DNA from: Saprospiraceae bacterium
GTDB lineage: Bacteria; Bacteroidota; Bacteroidia; Chitinophagales; Saprospiraceae
Direction of reading: 5' to 3'
Length of the DNA: 64,000 bases
Assembly (NCBI GenBank): GCA_027488935.1
Contig: JAIYAP010000014.1
Location: forward strand, 93,019-157,018
Shown here: in pieces, positions 33,293 through 43,089 of the stretch
Layout: every line of letters begins with the position of its first letter
How positions within the stretch are numbered: the stretch's first letter is position 1
The notes under the pieces: model-generated
The model's input: the letters and a program-made list of their open reading frames with translations, nothing else
Told to the model about the DNA's origin: nothing
The model's database searches: none
Program-made: the position numbers and the translations under genes

Positions 33293-35704
33293 CCGCAAAC
33301 GCAACCGACGCGCCCGCAAATTCCCCGATACAATCCCGAACAACACAATCGAAACGGAACTAACTGGCATCAAAATCGCGGCAATTAAAGGCGAAAGATG
33401 CCCCGTCACAGCATAACTCAACCCAAACAGGTTGTACGCCAGCGCGATCACATACGACTGTTTCACAATGCGCACGCCCGACTCTGCCAAACGCACAAAC
33501 TGCGGGATTTTATCAAATTCATCGGCATGCACAATACCATCGCAGGCCGGGGTGAAGTTGTTGGTATCTTCTGCCAACACGATGCCCACATTGCTTTGTT
33601 GCAACGCGCCTGCGTCGTTCAGGCCATCGCCGATCATAAGTACTTCCTGGCCGTTGTCTTGTAAGTTTTTTACAAAATTCAATTTATCTTGCGGTGTGCG
33701 ATTGAATTGCATGTGCGCAGGATTCGGGAAATACGGGGCTAATTGTACCGCCTCCTGGTTTTGGTCGCCCGAAAGCAGCCAAACCGAGCGTTTTTTCCGG
33801 AAAAATGCTAATACCTGGCTCAATCCGGCGCGGTACCGGCTTTTTACCTCAAAATAACCTTTCACCACCCCGTCCACCGCGTAATACACACCCTGGCCGC
33901 CGCCATATTGACCTACAAATTCGGCAGAACCAATTTTAATTTGTAGCCCCTGAAGCATCCCCTGAATACCCAGACCGGGCAATTCCTCAAATTGCTCGGG
34001 AGGAAGGGTTGGCAACGCTGGCAGAGAAGCGTACAAGCGCCGACTCAATGGATGCGCCGAGTGTTTGGTCAAACTCTTAATGGCGGCCTGATCCGAGAAA
34101 CTCAAAGCCGCCCCTTTAAACTGATAAGATTGCTGCGCCACCTGGGTAATAGTGCCCGTTTTGTCAAAAATAACGGCCTGGGTGGAGGCGAGAGCTTCAA
34201 TGACCGCGCTGTTTTTGACGTAAAACTGGTTGCGGCCCAGGATGCGCAAAATATTGCCCATCGTAAAGGAAATGGAAAAAATGATGGTGCAGGGGCAAGC
34301 CACAATCATCACCGCAGTAAAAGCATTGATGGCAGTGGCCATGCTGGTGGGCGCCCAGTATAAAAATCCGCCCAGGCCGGAAGCCAGGATAAGGATGGAA
34401 AAAATTTGTCCGGCGCGATCGGCAAGGCGGCTGATTTTGCCTTTTTCAACCTGTTTAAAGGCCTGGTCATTCCAAAGGCGCGTCAGGTAACTCTGGGCGA
34501 CCCGTTTGGTGAGGGAAATTTCGATGCTTTCTGCCGTTTGTTTGCCACCCGCAAAAATGCGTTCGCCCGCGTGTACGAGTACCGGGTCCGATTCGCCGGT
34601 CACAAAACTGTAGTCAATTTTAGCAGAACCTTTAATCAGCAACCCATCGGCCGGGATGATTTCCTGGCTGCGCACCACAATAATATCACCAGGCACCAGG
34701 CGGTTGACGGGGGTAGAAGTTTCCTCGGTGCCGTTTTTCAGCATGGCCGCTACGGGGAAGTAGGACTTATAATCGCGTTCAAAAGAAAGCGTATTCCAGG
34801 TTTTTTGCTGAAACCATTTCCCGATGAGCAGCAAAAAGATCAATCCGCCAAAGGAATCGAGGTAGCCTGCGCCGGTTTGGGACAGAATTTCATAGGCACT
34901 GCGGAAATACAGGGATAAAATGGCCAAAGAAAGCGGAATATCCACATTCAAATTGCCATTGCGCAGGCCATTCCAAGCAGACACCAAATAATCGCGCGCA
35001 CTATACACCAGCACGGGTGTAGCGATAAGCAGGCTTAAATAACCAAAAACACGGGCAAACCAGGCATCTTCTACCCGATCCATGCCCAAATATTCCGGGA
35101 AACTGAACAACATGATGTTTCCCACTGCAAAACCCGCGATGGCAATTTGGCTGGCCAATTTTTTTGAAAGCGCTTTGGGGCGGGCTTGGTCTACATCGGC
35201 TAAGTTAATATCCGGCGCATACCCGATGGATGCCAACAGGGCCGCGATTTTGCGCAAGGATGTCACGGCAGGATCGAACTGGATGAGCGCTGTTTTTTTC
35301 AGGAAATTGACGCGGGTATTAAACACCCCTTCATCGAGTTTGTACAGGTGTTCGAGCAGCCAAAGACAGGAAATGCAGTGCATTTGGGGCAGGTAAAAGG
35401 TGACCTGCGCGGTATGTCCATCGTTGTATTCGAGGAGTTTTTCTTGAACTTCGGCATCATCGAGATAGGCAAATGCGCGGGCATCGCGGCGGTTTTTCAG
35501 GCTCTGGCCCGGTTTTTCATCTAAGATGTAGTATTGGCATAAATTATTGGTATTCAGTATTTCATACACCATTTTACAGCCTTCGCAACAAAAGAATTTG
35601 TCGTCGGTGTACAAGCGTTCATCCGGACAGAGTTCCTGGCAGTGAAAACAAGTTTGCTGGGTAAGCGGCGGATTGGGGGCGTGTACTTGTGTAAATGTGG
35701 CCAT
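33290..35704 (-). CDS. ccoI: CcoI/FixI-type copper-translocating P-type ATPase
   Basis: An 804-residue P1B-type ATPase, with the N-terminal Cys-rich segment CFHCQELCPDERLY and FCCEGCKMVYEIL, then an HMA-like region with MHCISCLWLLEHLY. The metal-site CPC is at 470-472 (VACPCTIIF), the phosphorylated Asp in DKTGT (Asp514), TGES (VTGESDP) and GDGLNDAG are all present, so catalysis should be intact. CcoI members export copper for cbb3 oxidase assembly; I assign by the HMA/CXXC N terminus and CPC and do not see ccoNOP nearby in this window. ATG at 35702-35704. A -7 box precedes it. Confidence 0.85.
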   Translation of the reverse strand: MATFTQVHAPNPPLTQQTCFHCQELCPDERLYTDDKFFCCEGCKMVYEILNTNNLCQYYILDEKPGQSLKNRRDARAFAYLDDAEVQEKLLEYNDGHTAQVTFYLPQMHCISCLWLLEHLYKLDEGVFNTRVNFLKKTALIQFDPAVTSLRKIAALLASIGYAPDINLADVDQARPKALSKKLASQIAIAGFAVGNIMLFSFPEYLGMDRVEDAWFARVFGYLSLLIATPVLVYSARDYLVSAWNGLRNGNLNVDIPLSLAILSLYFRSAYEILSQTGAGYLDSFGGLIFLLLIGKWFQQKTWNTLSFERDYKSYFPVAAMLKNGTEETSTPVNRLVPGDIIVVRSQEIIPADGLLIKGSAKIDYSFVTGESDPVLVHAGERIFAGGKQTAESIEISLTKRVAQSYLTRLWNDQAFKQVEKGKISRLADRAGQIFSILILASGLGGFLYWAPTSMATAINAFTAVMIVACPCTIIFSISFTMGNILRILGRNQFYVKNSAVIEALASTQAVIFDKTGTITQVAQQSYQFKGAALSFSDQAAIKSLTKHSAHPLSRRLYASLPALPTLPPEQFEELPGLGIQGMLQGLQIKIGSAEFVGQYGGGQGVYYAVDGVVKGYFEVKSRYRAGLSQVLAFFRKKRSVWLLSGDQNQEAVQLAPYFPNPAHMQFNRTPQDKLNFVKNLQDNGQEVLMIGDGLNDAGALQQSNVGIVLAEDTNNFTPACDGIVHADEFDKIPQFVRLAESGVRIVKQSYVIALAYNLFGLSYAVTGHLSPLIAAILMPVSSVSIVLFGIVSGNLRARRLRLR

Positions 35705-35723
35705 AATACCTGAATATTTCAGG

Positions 35724-35731
35724 CAAAACTA
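35724..35731 (-). promoter_or_regulatory. -7 box for ccoI
   Basis: Minus-strand TAGTTTTG matches TAnnTTTG and lies 20 bases before the start codon, so the leader is very short. Confidence 0.5.
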
Positions 35732-35798
35732 TCACAGCGGGCTATGCCAATCTGTGACGGGCGTCATGGGTGCCGCTGATTATGGTCAAACACCCTGT

Positions 35799-36353
35799 TT
35801 ATTGTACAGATTGGGCTTTTAGGTCTTCCGCGACCGCGCCCAATTCTTTCAGGCCGTTTTTATAATAATCCGTTAAAATACCTTGTACGCCAAAGCCGAG
35901 GAGCAGGCCGCGTACCCAAAAGGGTTCGTCTTTTACCAGCAATTCCCAATTTACCGTGGTTTGGGTGCTGTCGCCCGAAAAATGCCATTCATTGTTGGCT
36001 TGAACGGTTTGTGTTTCTGAAAAATGTACCTCCGTTTTAATATAGGCGTTGGGGCGCAGGTCAATTATTTCCTGATGCCCATTGCCTTCCCGACGGCTGG
36101 TCCAATACACCTGGTGTCCAACCACGCCCGGCGTGCCTTGGGGCACATAGGTCATGGTAGAATCGTTGTGTTTCCAGGGGCTCCAGTCCGACCATTTTCC
36201 AAAATCGGCCACCAACGGAAAAACGGTTGTTACCGGCGCTTTAATCGTTTGGGTTGCTGTTATGTGCATTTGAGCCGGGCCCAAAAAGCACAACAGGAGG
36301 TACAGCATCGACAGGCCGATGAAAATGTAGAGGGTAATGCGGATCGTTTTCAT
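35799..36353 (-). CDS. SRPBCC-family protein
   Basis: 184 residues, anchored by an N-terminal hydrophobic segment (IRITLYIFIGLSMLYLLLCFLG). The START/SRPBCC fold is suggested by TATQTIKAPVTTVFPLVADF and WSDWSPWKHNDSTM, the common polyketide-cyclase-like start, and by a long C-terminal helix. These proteins bind hydrophobic ligands. ATG at 36351-36353 is preferred because it begins the hydrophobic anchor. It is 69 bases downstream of lpd, possibly one operon. Confidence 0.75.
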   Translation of the reverse strand: MKTIRITLYIFIGLSMLYLLLCFLGPAQMHITATQTIKAPVTTVFPLVADFGKWSDWSPWKHNDSTMTYVPQGTPGVVGHQVYWTSRREGNGHQEIIDLRPNAYIKTEVHFSETQTVQANNEWHFSGDSTQTTVNWELLVKDEPFWVRGLLLGFGVQGILTDYYKNGLKELGAVAEDLKAQSVQ

Positions 36354-36421
36354 AAAGTTTTCAGGCTGATGGGCACTTGGGGCCAATTAATTAAGGTTCC
36401 AAATGCCCACCAGGCTGTATT

Positions 36422-37828
36422 TTACAAGTGAATTGGGCGATTGGCGGTTGCTGCCAATGCCGCTTCCTTAAAGGCTTCGGTGTAGGTAGGATGTGCATGC
36501 GACATCCGTGCGGCATCTTCGGCAGAAGCGCGGAATTCCATCAAAGCGACGCCTTCTGCAATCATATCGGCAGCGCGGGCACCTACGATGTGCACGCCCA
36601 GGATTTCGTCGGTTTCCTTGTGGGCCAATACTTTCACCATGCCTTCGAGGTCCATGCTCGCGCGGGCGCGTCCGAGGGCGCGGAACGGGAATTTGCCTGG
36701 TTTATAAGGAATGCCCATTTCTTTCAATTGCTCTTCAGTATAACCCACCGCTGCTACTTCTGGCCAGGTGTACACCACGCCCGGAATCAGGTTGTAGTGG
36801 ATATGCGGTTTTTGGCCGGCTATCACTTCTGCAACAAAAACGCCTTCTTCTTCGGCTTTATGCGCCAACATCGCGCCTTTAATAACGTCGCCGATGGCAT
36901 AAATGCCTGGAACATTTGTTTCGAGGTGCTCATTTACTGCAATACGGCCTTTTTCATCCAAAGAGATGCCCACTTTATCCAGGCCCAAATTGTCGGTATA
37001 AGGCTTACGGCCCATGGCAATCAGGCAATAATCTACGTCCCAGTTGAGGGTTTTGGAAGCATCGTCGCGGCTTTGGGCCACTACTTTCACCTTTGTTTTG
37101 GAAGGGGTCACCTCGGTCACCGCGTGGCGCAGGTGAAACTGCATGCCAATTGCTTTCAGAGATTTCATCAATTCGCGGCTGCAATCGCTGTCCATACCGG
37201 CAATGATGCGGTCCATATATTCCACCACGTGCACTTCGGTACCCAGGCGCGCGTACACGCTACCCAGTTCGAGGCCGATTACGCCACCTCCGATGATGAG
37301 CATGCTACCCGGCACTTTTTCGATGTTGAGCGCTTCAGTGCTGGTGATGACGCGTTTTTTATCGTAGTTAAAATTGGCGGGGACAATGGGTTTAGAGCCC
37401 GTCGCAATAATGGTGCGCTCGGTTTCTACCGTCGTTGTGCCGCCTTCTTTGGTTTGTACCTGGATGGTGTTTTTATCGATAAAACTGCCATGCCCGTGGT
37501 ACACGTCAATTTTATTCTTTTTCATCAAAAAATCGACGCCCTTGTTGTTTTCCAGCACCACTTCGTTTTTCCGCTTGATCATTTGCGGCATATTCACCTT
37601 CAGGTCTTTCAAATCGATGCCGTGCACCGTGAATTTGTCGTGGGCATTGTGGTAATGTTCCGACGAATCGAGCAGTGCCTTGGAAGGGATGCATCCTACA
37701 TTAAGGCAGGTGCCACCGAGCACATTATAGCGTTCGATGATGGCGGTTTTAAAGCCCAATTGGGCGCAACGAATGGCGGCTACGTATCCTCCTGGTCCGG
37801 AGCCAATGACGGTAACGTCGTATTTCAT
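36422..37828 (-). CDS. lpdA: Dihydrolipoyl dehydrogenase
   Basis: E3 subunit of 2-oxoacid dehydrogenase complexes: reoxidises dihydrolipoamide, passing electrons by FAD and a disulfide to NAD+. 468 residues. The N-terminal FAD motif GSGPGGYVAAI, the redox disulfide CLNVGC (Cys41, Cys46), the NAD motif IGGGVIGLELGSVYARLG and the C-terminal HPTYTE (His446, Glu451) are all present. No other complex genes are nearby in this window. Confidence 0.97.
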   Translation of the reverse strand: MKYDVTVIGSGPGGYVAAIRCAQLGFKTAIIERYNVLGGTCLNVGCIPSKALLDSSEHYHNAHDKFTVHGIDLKDLKVNMPQMIKRKNEVVLENNKGVDFLMKKNKIDVYHGHGSFIDKNTIQVQTKEGGTTTVETERTIIATGSKPIVPANFNYDKKRVITSTEALNIEKVPGSMLIIGGGVIGLELGSVYARLGTEVHVVEYMDRIIAGMDSDCSRELMKSLKAIGMQFHLRHAVTEVTPSKTKVKVVAQSRDDASKTLNWDVDYCLIAMGRKPYTDNLGLDKVGISLDEKGRIAVNEHLETNVPGIYAIGDVIKGAMLAHKAEEEGVFVAEVIAGQKPHIHYNLIPGVVYTWPEVAAVGYTEEQLKEMGIPYKPGKFPFRALGRARASMDLEGMVKVLAHKETDEILGVHIVGARAADMIAEGVALMEFRASAEDAARMSHAHPTYTEAFKEAALAATANRPIHL

Positions 37829-37920
37829 GATGATTTAGAATTGATATGCTATTGCAGTTTTGTGCTGCCGTAAAGGTCTAAAAAAGAACAAAAGCATCAC
37901 GCATTAGTTGAGACTTGTTG

Positions 37921-39654
37921 TTAATCTTCTTTTTTTGGTCCCCGACTTTTCGATTTCCAACGATCCCGGCCTCGGCCGCCGGTGCGTGGTGGCGCATTGC
38001 CATCCCCCGTTTTAGGCGGTTGGTCCGTTTTCGGATTTTGATCGGCCCGGGGCGGCTGTTCGGCCCTTGGTTTTTGCTCGGGACGAGGCGGCTGTTCGGG
38101 TCTTGGTCTTTGTTCAGGACGCGGAGTTTGCTCCGATCGTGGTTTTTGTTCCGGACGTGGCGGGCGTTCAGGACGTTCAGGCCGCGGCGGACGTGGTTGC
38201 TGCGGTTGTTGCGGACGTGGTTCGCCTTTTTCAGCACCTGCCTCGTTTTTTTGCTGGGGCCGGGGTTGTTCTGGCCGGCGATTTCCGGGTTGGTTGGGTC
38301 TATTTCCGGGTTTTGGGCCGTCATTTTGCGGGCGTGGGCCTTCGGGGCGGCCTTCAGGGCGGCCTTGTGGGCGTTGCTGGCCGCTGCGTTGGTCGCGGCG
38401 CTGATCAGGCCTTCCGGGCGGGCGTTTGTCGGGTACTGCTTTTGCACTTTCTTCTTTGGCCACTTTTTCAACGGCAGCTGCGGCAGATTGCGAGCGATCG
38501 CGGGTTTTGCTTTTCTTTTTCTTCTTTTTCTTGCGTTTTTCGAGCGGCAATTCCAGCACGTCGTTTACGCTGTCGTAATCTGGTTCTTCTTCTTCTGGTT
38601 CCTCGTCTTTTGGTGGTGTTTTGGATAAAATATCTTCCAGGCTTACGGGTAATTCGCCTTTTTTAATCAAATCGAGGGCATCCCACACCTGATCTACGTG
38701 CAGCGGGAAGAATTTGCCCCGGTTTTCGGCATAGGTATAAAACATGAGGCGTTTGAACACATCCGTTTTTACCAAAATGGCCATCCCGGCGGAGGTTTTC
38801 ATCCGTTCGGCGCGGTCCGGGAAATCTTCCAGCGCGTCGATGTAAGTATCAAGTTCGTAGTTGAGGCAGCATTTGAGGCGGCCACACATACCCGACAATT
38901 TGGTTTGGTTGATGGCCAGGTTTTGGAAGCGGGCAGCCGCAGTATTGACACTTTTGAATTCGGTCAGCCAGGTAGAGCAGCACAATTCGCGGCCGCAGTT
39001 GCCCAATCCGCCAATGCGGGCCGATTCCTGGCGGGCACCAATTTGCCGCATTTCAATTTTCACCTTGAATTCGCGGGCGTATTCGCGGATGAGTTCGCGG
39101 AAATCGACGCGACCATCGGCGGTGTAGTAAAATGTGCATTTACGGCCATCGCCCTGAAACTCCACATCACCGACCTTCATATCGAGGTCGAGTGCGCGTG
39201 AAATTGCGCGGGCCTGTACCATCACGGCTTTTTCCTGGTTGCGCACTTCCACGAGGCGTTCGAGGTCGCGTTCGTGGGCTTTGCGCACCACCGTTTGCAG
39301 GCGGGCATCGGGGCGTACGCGTTTGCGTTTCATTTGCAGGCGCACCAATTCACCGGAAAGCGAAATTTTACCCACATCATAGCCGCCGGTGGCCGATTCG
39401 ACAATCACCCAATCGCCCGTAGTAGCGCGGGTGAAGGGCGGGTTTTTGAAAAATTCCTTGCGGGAGCCATTTTTGAAGCTGACTTCCACGTTTTCATAGG
39501 GATTCGGGTCGCGGATACCGAGTGCGGTAATCCAATCGTATGTATTATGCCGGTTACAGCCACCTGAGGCGCAACCGCCGTTGCTTTTACAGCCACTTAC
39601 GGCGCCAGGTGTTGAATCTTTACCGGTTGAACAAGAACAACCTACACAAGCCAT
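37921..39654 (-). CDS. ricT: RicT-like PSP1-domain protein with a long basic low-complexity tail
   Basis: 577 residues. The N terminus (MACVGCSCSTG ... CASGGCNRH) is Cys-rich. The PSP1 core (~90-270) includes ALDLDMKVGDVEFQGDG, the GRVDFRELIREYA segment and GLGNCGRELCCSTWL, GMCGRLKCCLNYE, the conserved Cys motifs that in Bacillus RicT help bind an iron-sulfur cluster. From ~365 to the end it becomes Pro/Arg/Lys/Glu/Gln-rich with many PRPEQ-like repeats, and its core is longer than a usual PSP1 protein. It lies next to holB, as in Firmicutes and other Bacteroidota, a conserved pair. The tail may bind RNA (inferred). Confidence 0.85.
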   Translation of the reverse strand: MACVGCSCSTGKDSTPGAVSGCKSNGGCASGGCNRHNTYDWITALGIRDPNPYENVEVSFKNGSRKEFFKNPPFTRATTGDWVIVESATGGYDVGKISLSGELVRLQMKRKRVRPDARLQTVVRKAHERDLERLVEVRNQEKAVMVQARAISRALDLDMKVGDVEFQGDGRKCTFYYTADGRVDFRELIREYAREFKVKIEMRQIGARQESARIGGLGNCGRELCCSTWLTEFKSVNTAAARFQNLAINQTKLSGMCGRLKCCLNYELDTYIDALEDFPDRAERMKTSAGMAILVKTDVFKRLMFYTYAENRGKFFPLHVDQVWDALDLIKKGELPVSLEDILSKTPPKDEEPEEEEPDYDSVNDVLELPLEKRKKKKKKKSKTRDRSQSAAAAVEKVAKEESAKAVPDKRPPGRPDQRRDQRSGQQRPQGRPEGRPEGPRPQNDGPKPGNRPNQPGNRRPEQPRPQQKNEAGAEKGEPRPQQPQQPRPPRPERPERPPRPEQKPRSEQTPRPEQRPRPEQPPRPEQKPRAEQPPRADQNPKTDQPPKTGDGNAPPRTGGRGRDRWKSKSRGPKKED

Positions 39655-39697
39655 ATATTTAGGTTTGTCGTTTTATAAATATGAATAGAATGCGTGC

Positions 39698-40804
39698 TCA
39701 CGCGCTTTTCATGATCTGGTGCAATTGAATAGAGGTATCCAAAAACAGAATTTTCGGATTGGCATTGCGCTCTATGTAGTACACATTGTCGTTAAAAAGG
39801 GCGGTCACGCGGATGATTTTCTCAAAATTGAGCACTTTCGACATGTTTTGTGCGGTAATTAACTCCTGGGGGCGCAGGCGCAAGGTATCCGCGCCAGTGA
39901 GTCCAAAAGCCATGAGTTCGCGCAAAAAATGCAGTCCATACTGTAAAAACTGTTTCTGGTTTTCGCGGCCGAGTTTGGCAAAATTGTCGGTCCATTTTAC
40001 AAGTTCCGGACCATTTCCTTTCCAGCATTTGCGCAGCCAGTCGAGTAAGAGGGTCGCATCGTCATTATCGGGGTTTTCGGCAATGGTGCGGGCCAGGTGG
40101 TAATCGCCCCCTGCCAAAAATGCGATTTGCCGGGCACGTTCGGGTGCCGTGTCTAGGTGTGCTACTAAAGCATTGGCCACCTCATCGTCCGAAAGCGTAT
40201 CGGTTTTGATGAGTTGGCAACGGGAAAGGATGGTATTGAGTATTTGGTCCTGATTTTCGGCGACCAACAGGAAAATCGTTTGCTCCGGCGGTTCTTCGAT
40301 GAGTTTCAGGAGTCGGTTGCCTTCTTTGCCCAGGTATTCGGGCAGCCACATCAACAGGATTTTATACCGGCCCTCGAAGGCTTTGAGGCTCAATTTTTTC
40401 AGAATGGCGTTGCATTCGTCTTTATTGATATTGCCCTGTTTGTTTTCCGCACCGAGGCGTTGCAACCAGGTATTGGCATCAAAATAGGGGCTTTCCTTCA
40501 GCGCGGCGCGCCATTGTTTCAAAAAATCGGTGCTCACGGCATTGGCGCCGATGCTGGGAAACGAAAAATGGATATCCGGATGGGTAAAATGGGCGGCTTT
40601 CCGACAGGCATTGCACACGCCGCAGGAATCGAATTCGCCCGGTTGTTCGCATTGTAAAAGTTGGGAAAAAGCCGTTGCCAAAGCCAAACTACCGCCACCG
40701 GTTGCGCCCAAAAACAACAATGCATGCGGAACCCGCTCGCTGTGTCGCAGCTGCAAAAGAAAACCCTTGGTGCGGGTTTGACCAATGACGTCGGATAGGT
40801 ACAT
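39698..40804 (-). CDS. holB: DNA polymerase III delta-prime subunit
   Basis: Part of the clamp loader. 368 residues. AAA+ core with the loop GATGGGSLA, a degenerate Walker A lacking the expected Lys, as many delta-prime subunits are ATP-inactive. The zinc site CGVCNACRKAAH and the sensor region LLKLIEEPPEQTIFLLVAEN ... ILSRCQL are clearly recognisable. A GGAGG Shine-Dalgarno precedes the ATG. Downstream on the same strand comes ricT, a conserved neighbour. Confidence 0.9.
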   Translation of the reverse strand: MYLSDVIGQTRTKGFLLQLRHSERVPHALLFLGATGGGSLALATAFSQLLQCEQPGEFDSCGVCNACRKAAHFTHPDIHFSFPSIGANAVSTDFLKQWRAALKESPYFDANTWLQRLGAENKQGNINKDECNAILKKLSLKAFEGRYKILLMWLPEYLGKEGNRLLKLIEEPPEQTIFLLVAENQDQILNTILSRCQLIKTDTLSDDEVANALVAHLDTAPERARQIAFLAGGDYHLARTIAENPDNDDATLLLDWLRKCWKGNGPELVKWTDNFAKLGRENQKQFLQYGLHFLRELMAFGLTGADTLRLRPQELITAQNMSKVLNFEKIIRVTALFNDNVYYIERNANPKILFLDTSIQLHQIMKSA

Positions 40805-41239
40805 ACCTCCGTTTTTTAAAATATTTAAAAACGGCTGGCAGAAAGATCTTTAAACAGGATACGGGTACAAGCTGGATACACTGAAAGGGTATCAAGAGCA
40901 GGATGTATTTTTATGATCAAATAGCCGAAGCGGTAAAATTGGATCCGATTCGCTAGACTCAGGTTTGTTTTAAGCTCCAAACCTATCAGTTTGGTAACGA
41001 CATGGAGTCGATTGGCTTATTTTATTCCTGGAGTTGTACCTATTTTCCATATCATTGCCCGAAGGCAAAAAGTAAAAATCAATCCTTGCATCCACTCATA
41101 ACGTTCCGTTCCGTTCTCCCACTTGCCTGCAACTTCGCCGTTAGATGATTCAATACGGCCAAAGGTACATAAATTGTTTAAATAGAAGTTGGTATAAATT
41201 CACACGTACGCATGGGATAACACATATTCATATTACAAA
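40805..41239. other. 435-base gap between holB and the AT-rich operon
   Basis: No gene is seen. A minus-strand TACCTTTG box lies at 41160-41167, pointing towards holB but 350 bases away. At 41099-41144 a TAAC...GTTA pair flanks about 40 bases; read on the minus strand it begins ATCTAACG, like the R-box of an integron attC site. The other end (GTTATGA) matches less well, so a recombination site is only possible. Confidence 0.3.
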
Positions 41240-43078
41240 CTATTCGGCAAAATCATGCAAATCAGCATTTCGCGCTTGATACCGAGTAAATTTATCCAAA
41301 AGATGTTTCGAATCTGGATACCGAAGTCGTTTAATTCGTCTCACTCCAATGCCGATAGACGAACTCGTCAATTTTATCAGGACATCTAATCTATTTGGAA
41401 ATGAAAATACCGGTAGCAAATTTCTTTGCATTATTTGGGTGAAGTCTTTAGTAACTACATTTCGACGAATCCATCTACCTATAACACGGCTATCTGCCTT
41501 TTGTACTACTGTTTGATATTTTACATTTTGATGTATTATGTGTCCAAACTTACTAATAATAATATTGTGTCTATTTTGCAAAGATAAACCAAATTCATTT
41601 TCGGGGAGAGATATATTATCAACTGAAATCATTGCTTCCCCTTCTGAATTGAAAACCGTTAAATCAAGAAAATCTATATCTACATATAATGGGTCTTTAA
41701 AATAAACTTTCCCAATACTATCAGAAACCTCATTATAATATCTTAAAATGTATAAATTTGGCTGTTCGGCCTCTTTTAATGTATTTTTCTTTTGCTTTTC
41801 CGTCATGATTGTTAAATCAATTATTTCAATTCGCAAAAGCAACCCAATACTAGCGTTTCTTTTTCCATCAGACCGAATCATTAAATCACATTCTTGTGCA
41901 ACTAGAACATAGTTTTTCTCTTCCTCACCGAAATATTCAATTTTAAAAATATCTCCATTTTCAAGAGGATAATTCAATCCGTTTATTATTTGCTCTGAAA
42001 GATATAGTTCTTTATTTCGGATTTTTAATTTTTCAATATATGGCTCAGCGTTTGGCTTAGGAAGTTCAATTAAACTAATAGACTTTGCTATTTCGATATT
42101 TTTATTCATTCTATTAACATACTTACTTGTAATCATGTTTTGATGAATAAAATCCTCTTGAAATATTTTTATGATTCGTTGAAGGGTAAACGGCTCCCAA
42201 ATACCTTCCTTAGATGAGGATTTTAAAATTACATCATCAAAATTATATGGATCAAGATTTTCAATTTCTTCTCGTGTTTCTTCTAATGCTTTGTCAAAAA
42301 CGTCAAGTGAGGCAATTTTAATTGTTTCGATATAATTATTTAATAAAGCCTTTTTAATCCCATCAGCAAATGCTTCTAATTCAGAAGATCGACTTTTTGA
42401 AAGTGCAAAAAAATCTTTCTTTTTCAAAATTGACTCTTCTGAAGTTGCTAGATTATTTCTCCATTCTAACTCACTAGCGTACGTAGTTATTTTATTACTA
42501 AAAATAATTGGTATAACCGTTGTCAATAAATTATCCCCCTTCAATTCCTCAATAAAATTATGGCCTTTTCGAGGGCTTGCATCACCAAACTCCTCATCAA
42601 ACAGAACAATAATTTTCCTATTAGGTAAAACTTGTTCTATAATTGTATATTTCTGCTCGACCCATTGATCCGGTGTCAGAGGTTGCAAATTATCAAAGAA
42701 CATAGAAATTTGTTCCACTTTTTCTAAATCACTGAGCCAAGTTTCATCACTAATCTTCGCAACTTGCATAAATATATTTTTTTGGAGATCTGGCGATAAA
42801 GCATCCCACTCTCTTATTAAATAATTTGGCAGGATGTCAATATCTTGATCAAGAGTAAAATGGCCGCTGGCAATACCTCTAATTTCATTATCCTTTCCAT
42901 CTTGAATTGCATATTGTACAAGTCCTATAATTGTTCCAACATCATAACCCCCAACTCTTTCATCCACAAAATATATTTGATCAACATATTCTAATTTCAA
43001 TAATTCCTTTAGTTGATTTTTAATCATTTCAACATTGTTATTAGGTTCCATTCGAACCGGTCTAGCAGGTTTAGCCAT
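41240..43078 (-). CDS. Atypical receiver-domain protein of the three-gene operon
   Basis: 612 residues. The N-terminal ~235 residues fit a response-regulator receiver: acid pair Asp39-Glu40 after IYFV, phosphoacceptor-like Asp161 in IIVLFDEEFGD, the Ser/Thr position as IIFSN (Ser194) and the Lys in FALSKS (Lys228). The gap between the first strand and the Asp161 strand is ~120 residues, about three times normal, so a helical insertion is likely. The C-terminal half has no known effector domain; a motif VLVAQECDLM (~395-399) is reminiscent of the Q-x-C-D-L strand in other stress or defence proteins (uncertain). No nuclease motif is recognised. Starts 11 bases after the upstream gene. Confidence 0.55.
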   Translation of the reverse strand: MAKPARPVRMEPNNNVEMIKNQLKELLKLEYVDQIYFVDERVGGYDVGTIIGLVQYAIQDGKDNEIRGIASGHFTLDQDIDILPNYLIREWDALSPDLQKNIFMQVAKISDETWLSDLEKVEQISMFFDNLQPLTPDQWVEQKYTIIEQVLPNRKIIVLFDEEFGDASPRKGHNFIEELKGDNLLTTVIPIIFSNKITTYASELEWRNNLATSEESILKKKDFFALSKSRSSELEAFADGIKKALLNNYIETIKIASLDVFDKALEETREEIENLDPYNFDDVILKSSSKEGIWEPFTLQRIIKIFQEDFIHQNMITSKYVNRMNKNIEIAKSISLIELPKPNAEPYIEKLKIRNKELYLSEQIINGLNYPLENGDIFKIEYFGEEEKNYVLVAQECDLMIRSDGKRNASIGLLLRIEIIDLTIMTEKQKKNTLKEAEQPNLYILRYYNEVSDSIGKVYFKDPLYVDIDFLDLTVFNSEGEAMISVDNISLPENEFGLSLQNRHNIIISKFGHIIHQNVKYQTVVQKADSRVIGRWIRRNVVTKDFTQIMQRNLLPVFSFPNRLDVLIKLTSSSIGIGVRRIKRLRYPDSKHLLDKFTRYQARNADLHDFAE

Positions 43079-43089
43079 AAAGCAAAAAA

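Noticed and set aside
36428..37873. 481-codon plus-strand frame opposite lpdA.
   Set aside because: Antisense to a well-supported gene; low-complexity His/Phe/Arg composition typical of an antisense frame.
37878..38471. Minus-strand basic protein frame overlapping ricT.
   Set aside because: Lies in the low-complexity tail of ricT in another frame, so its composition is a by-product.
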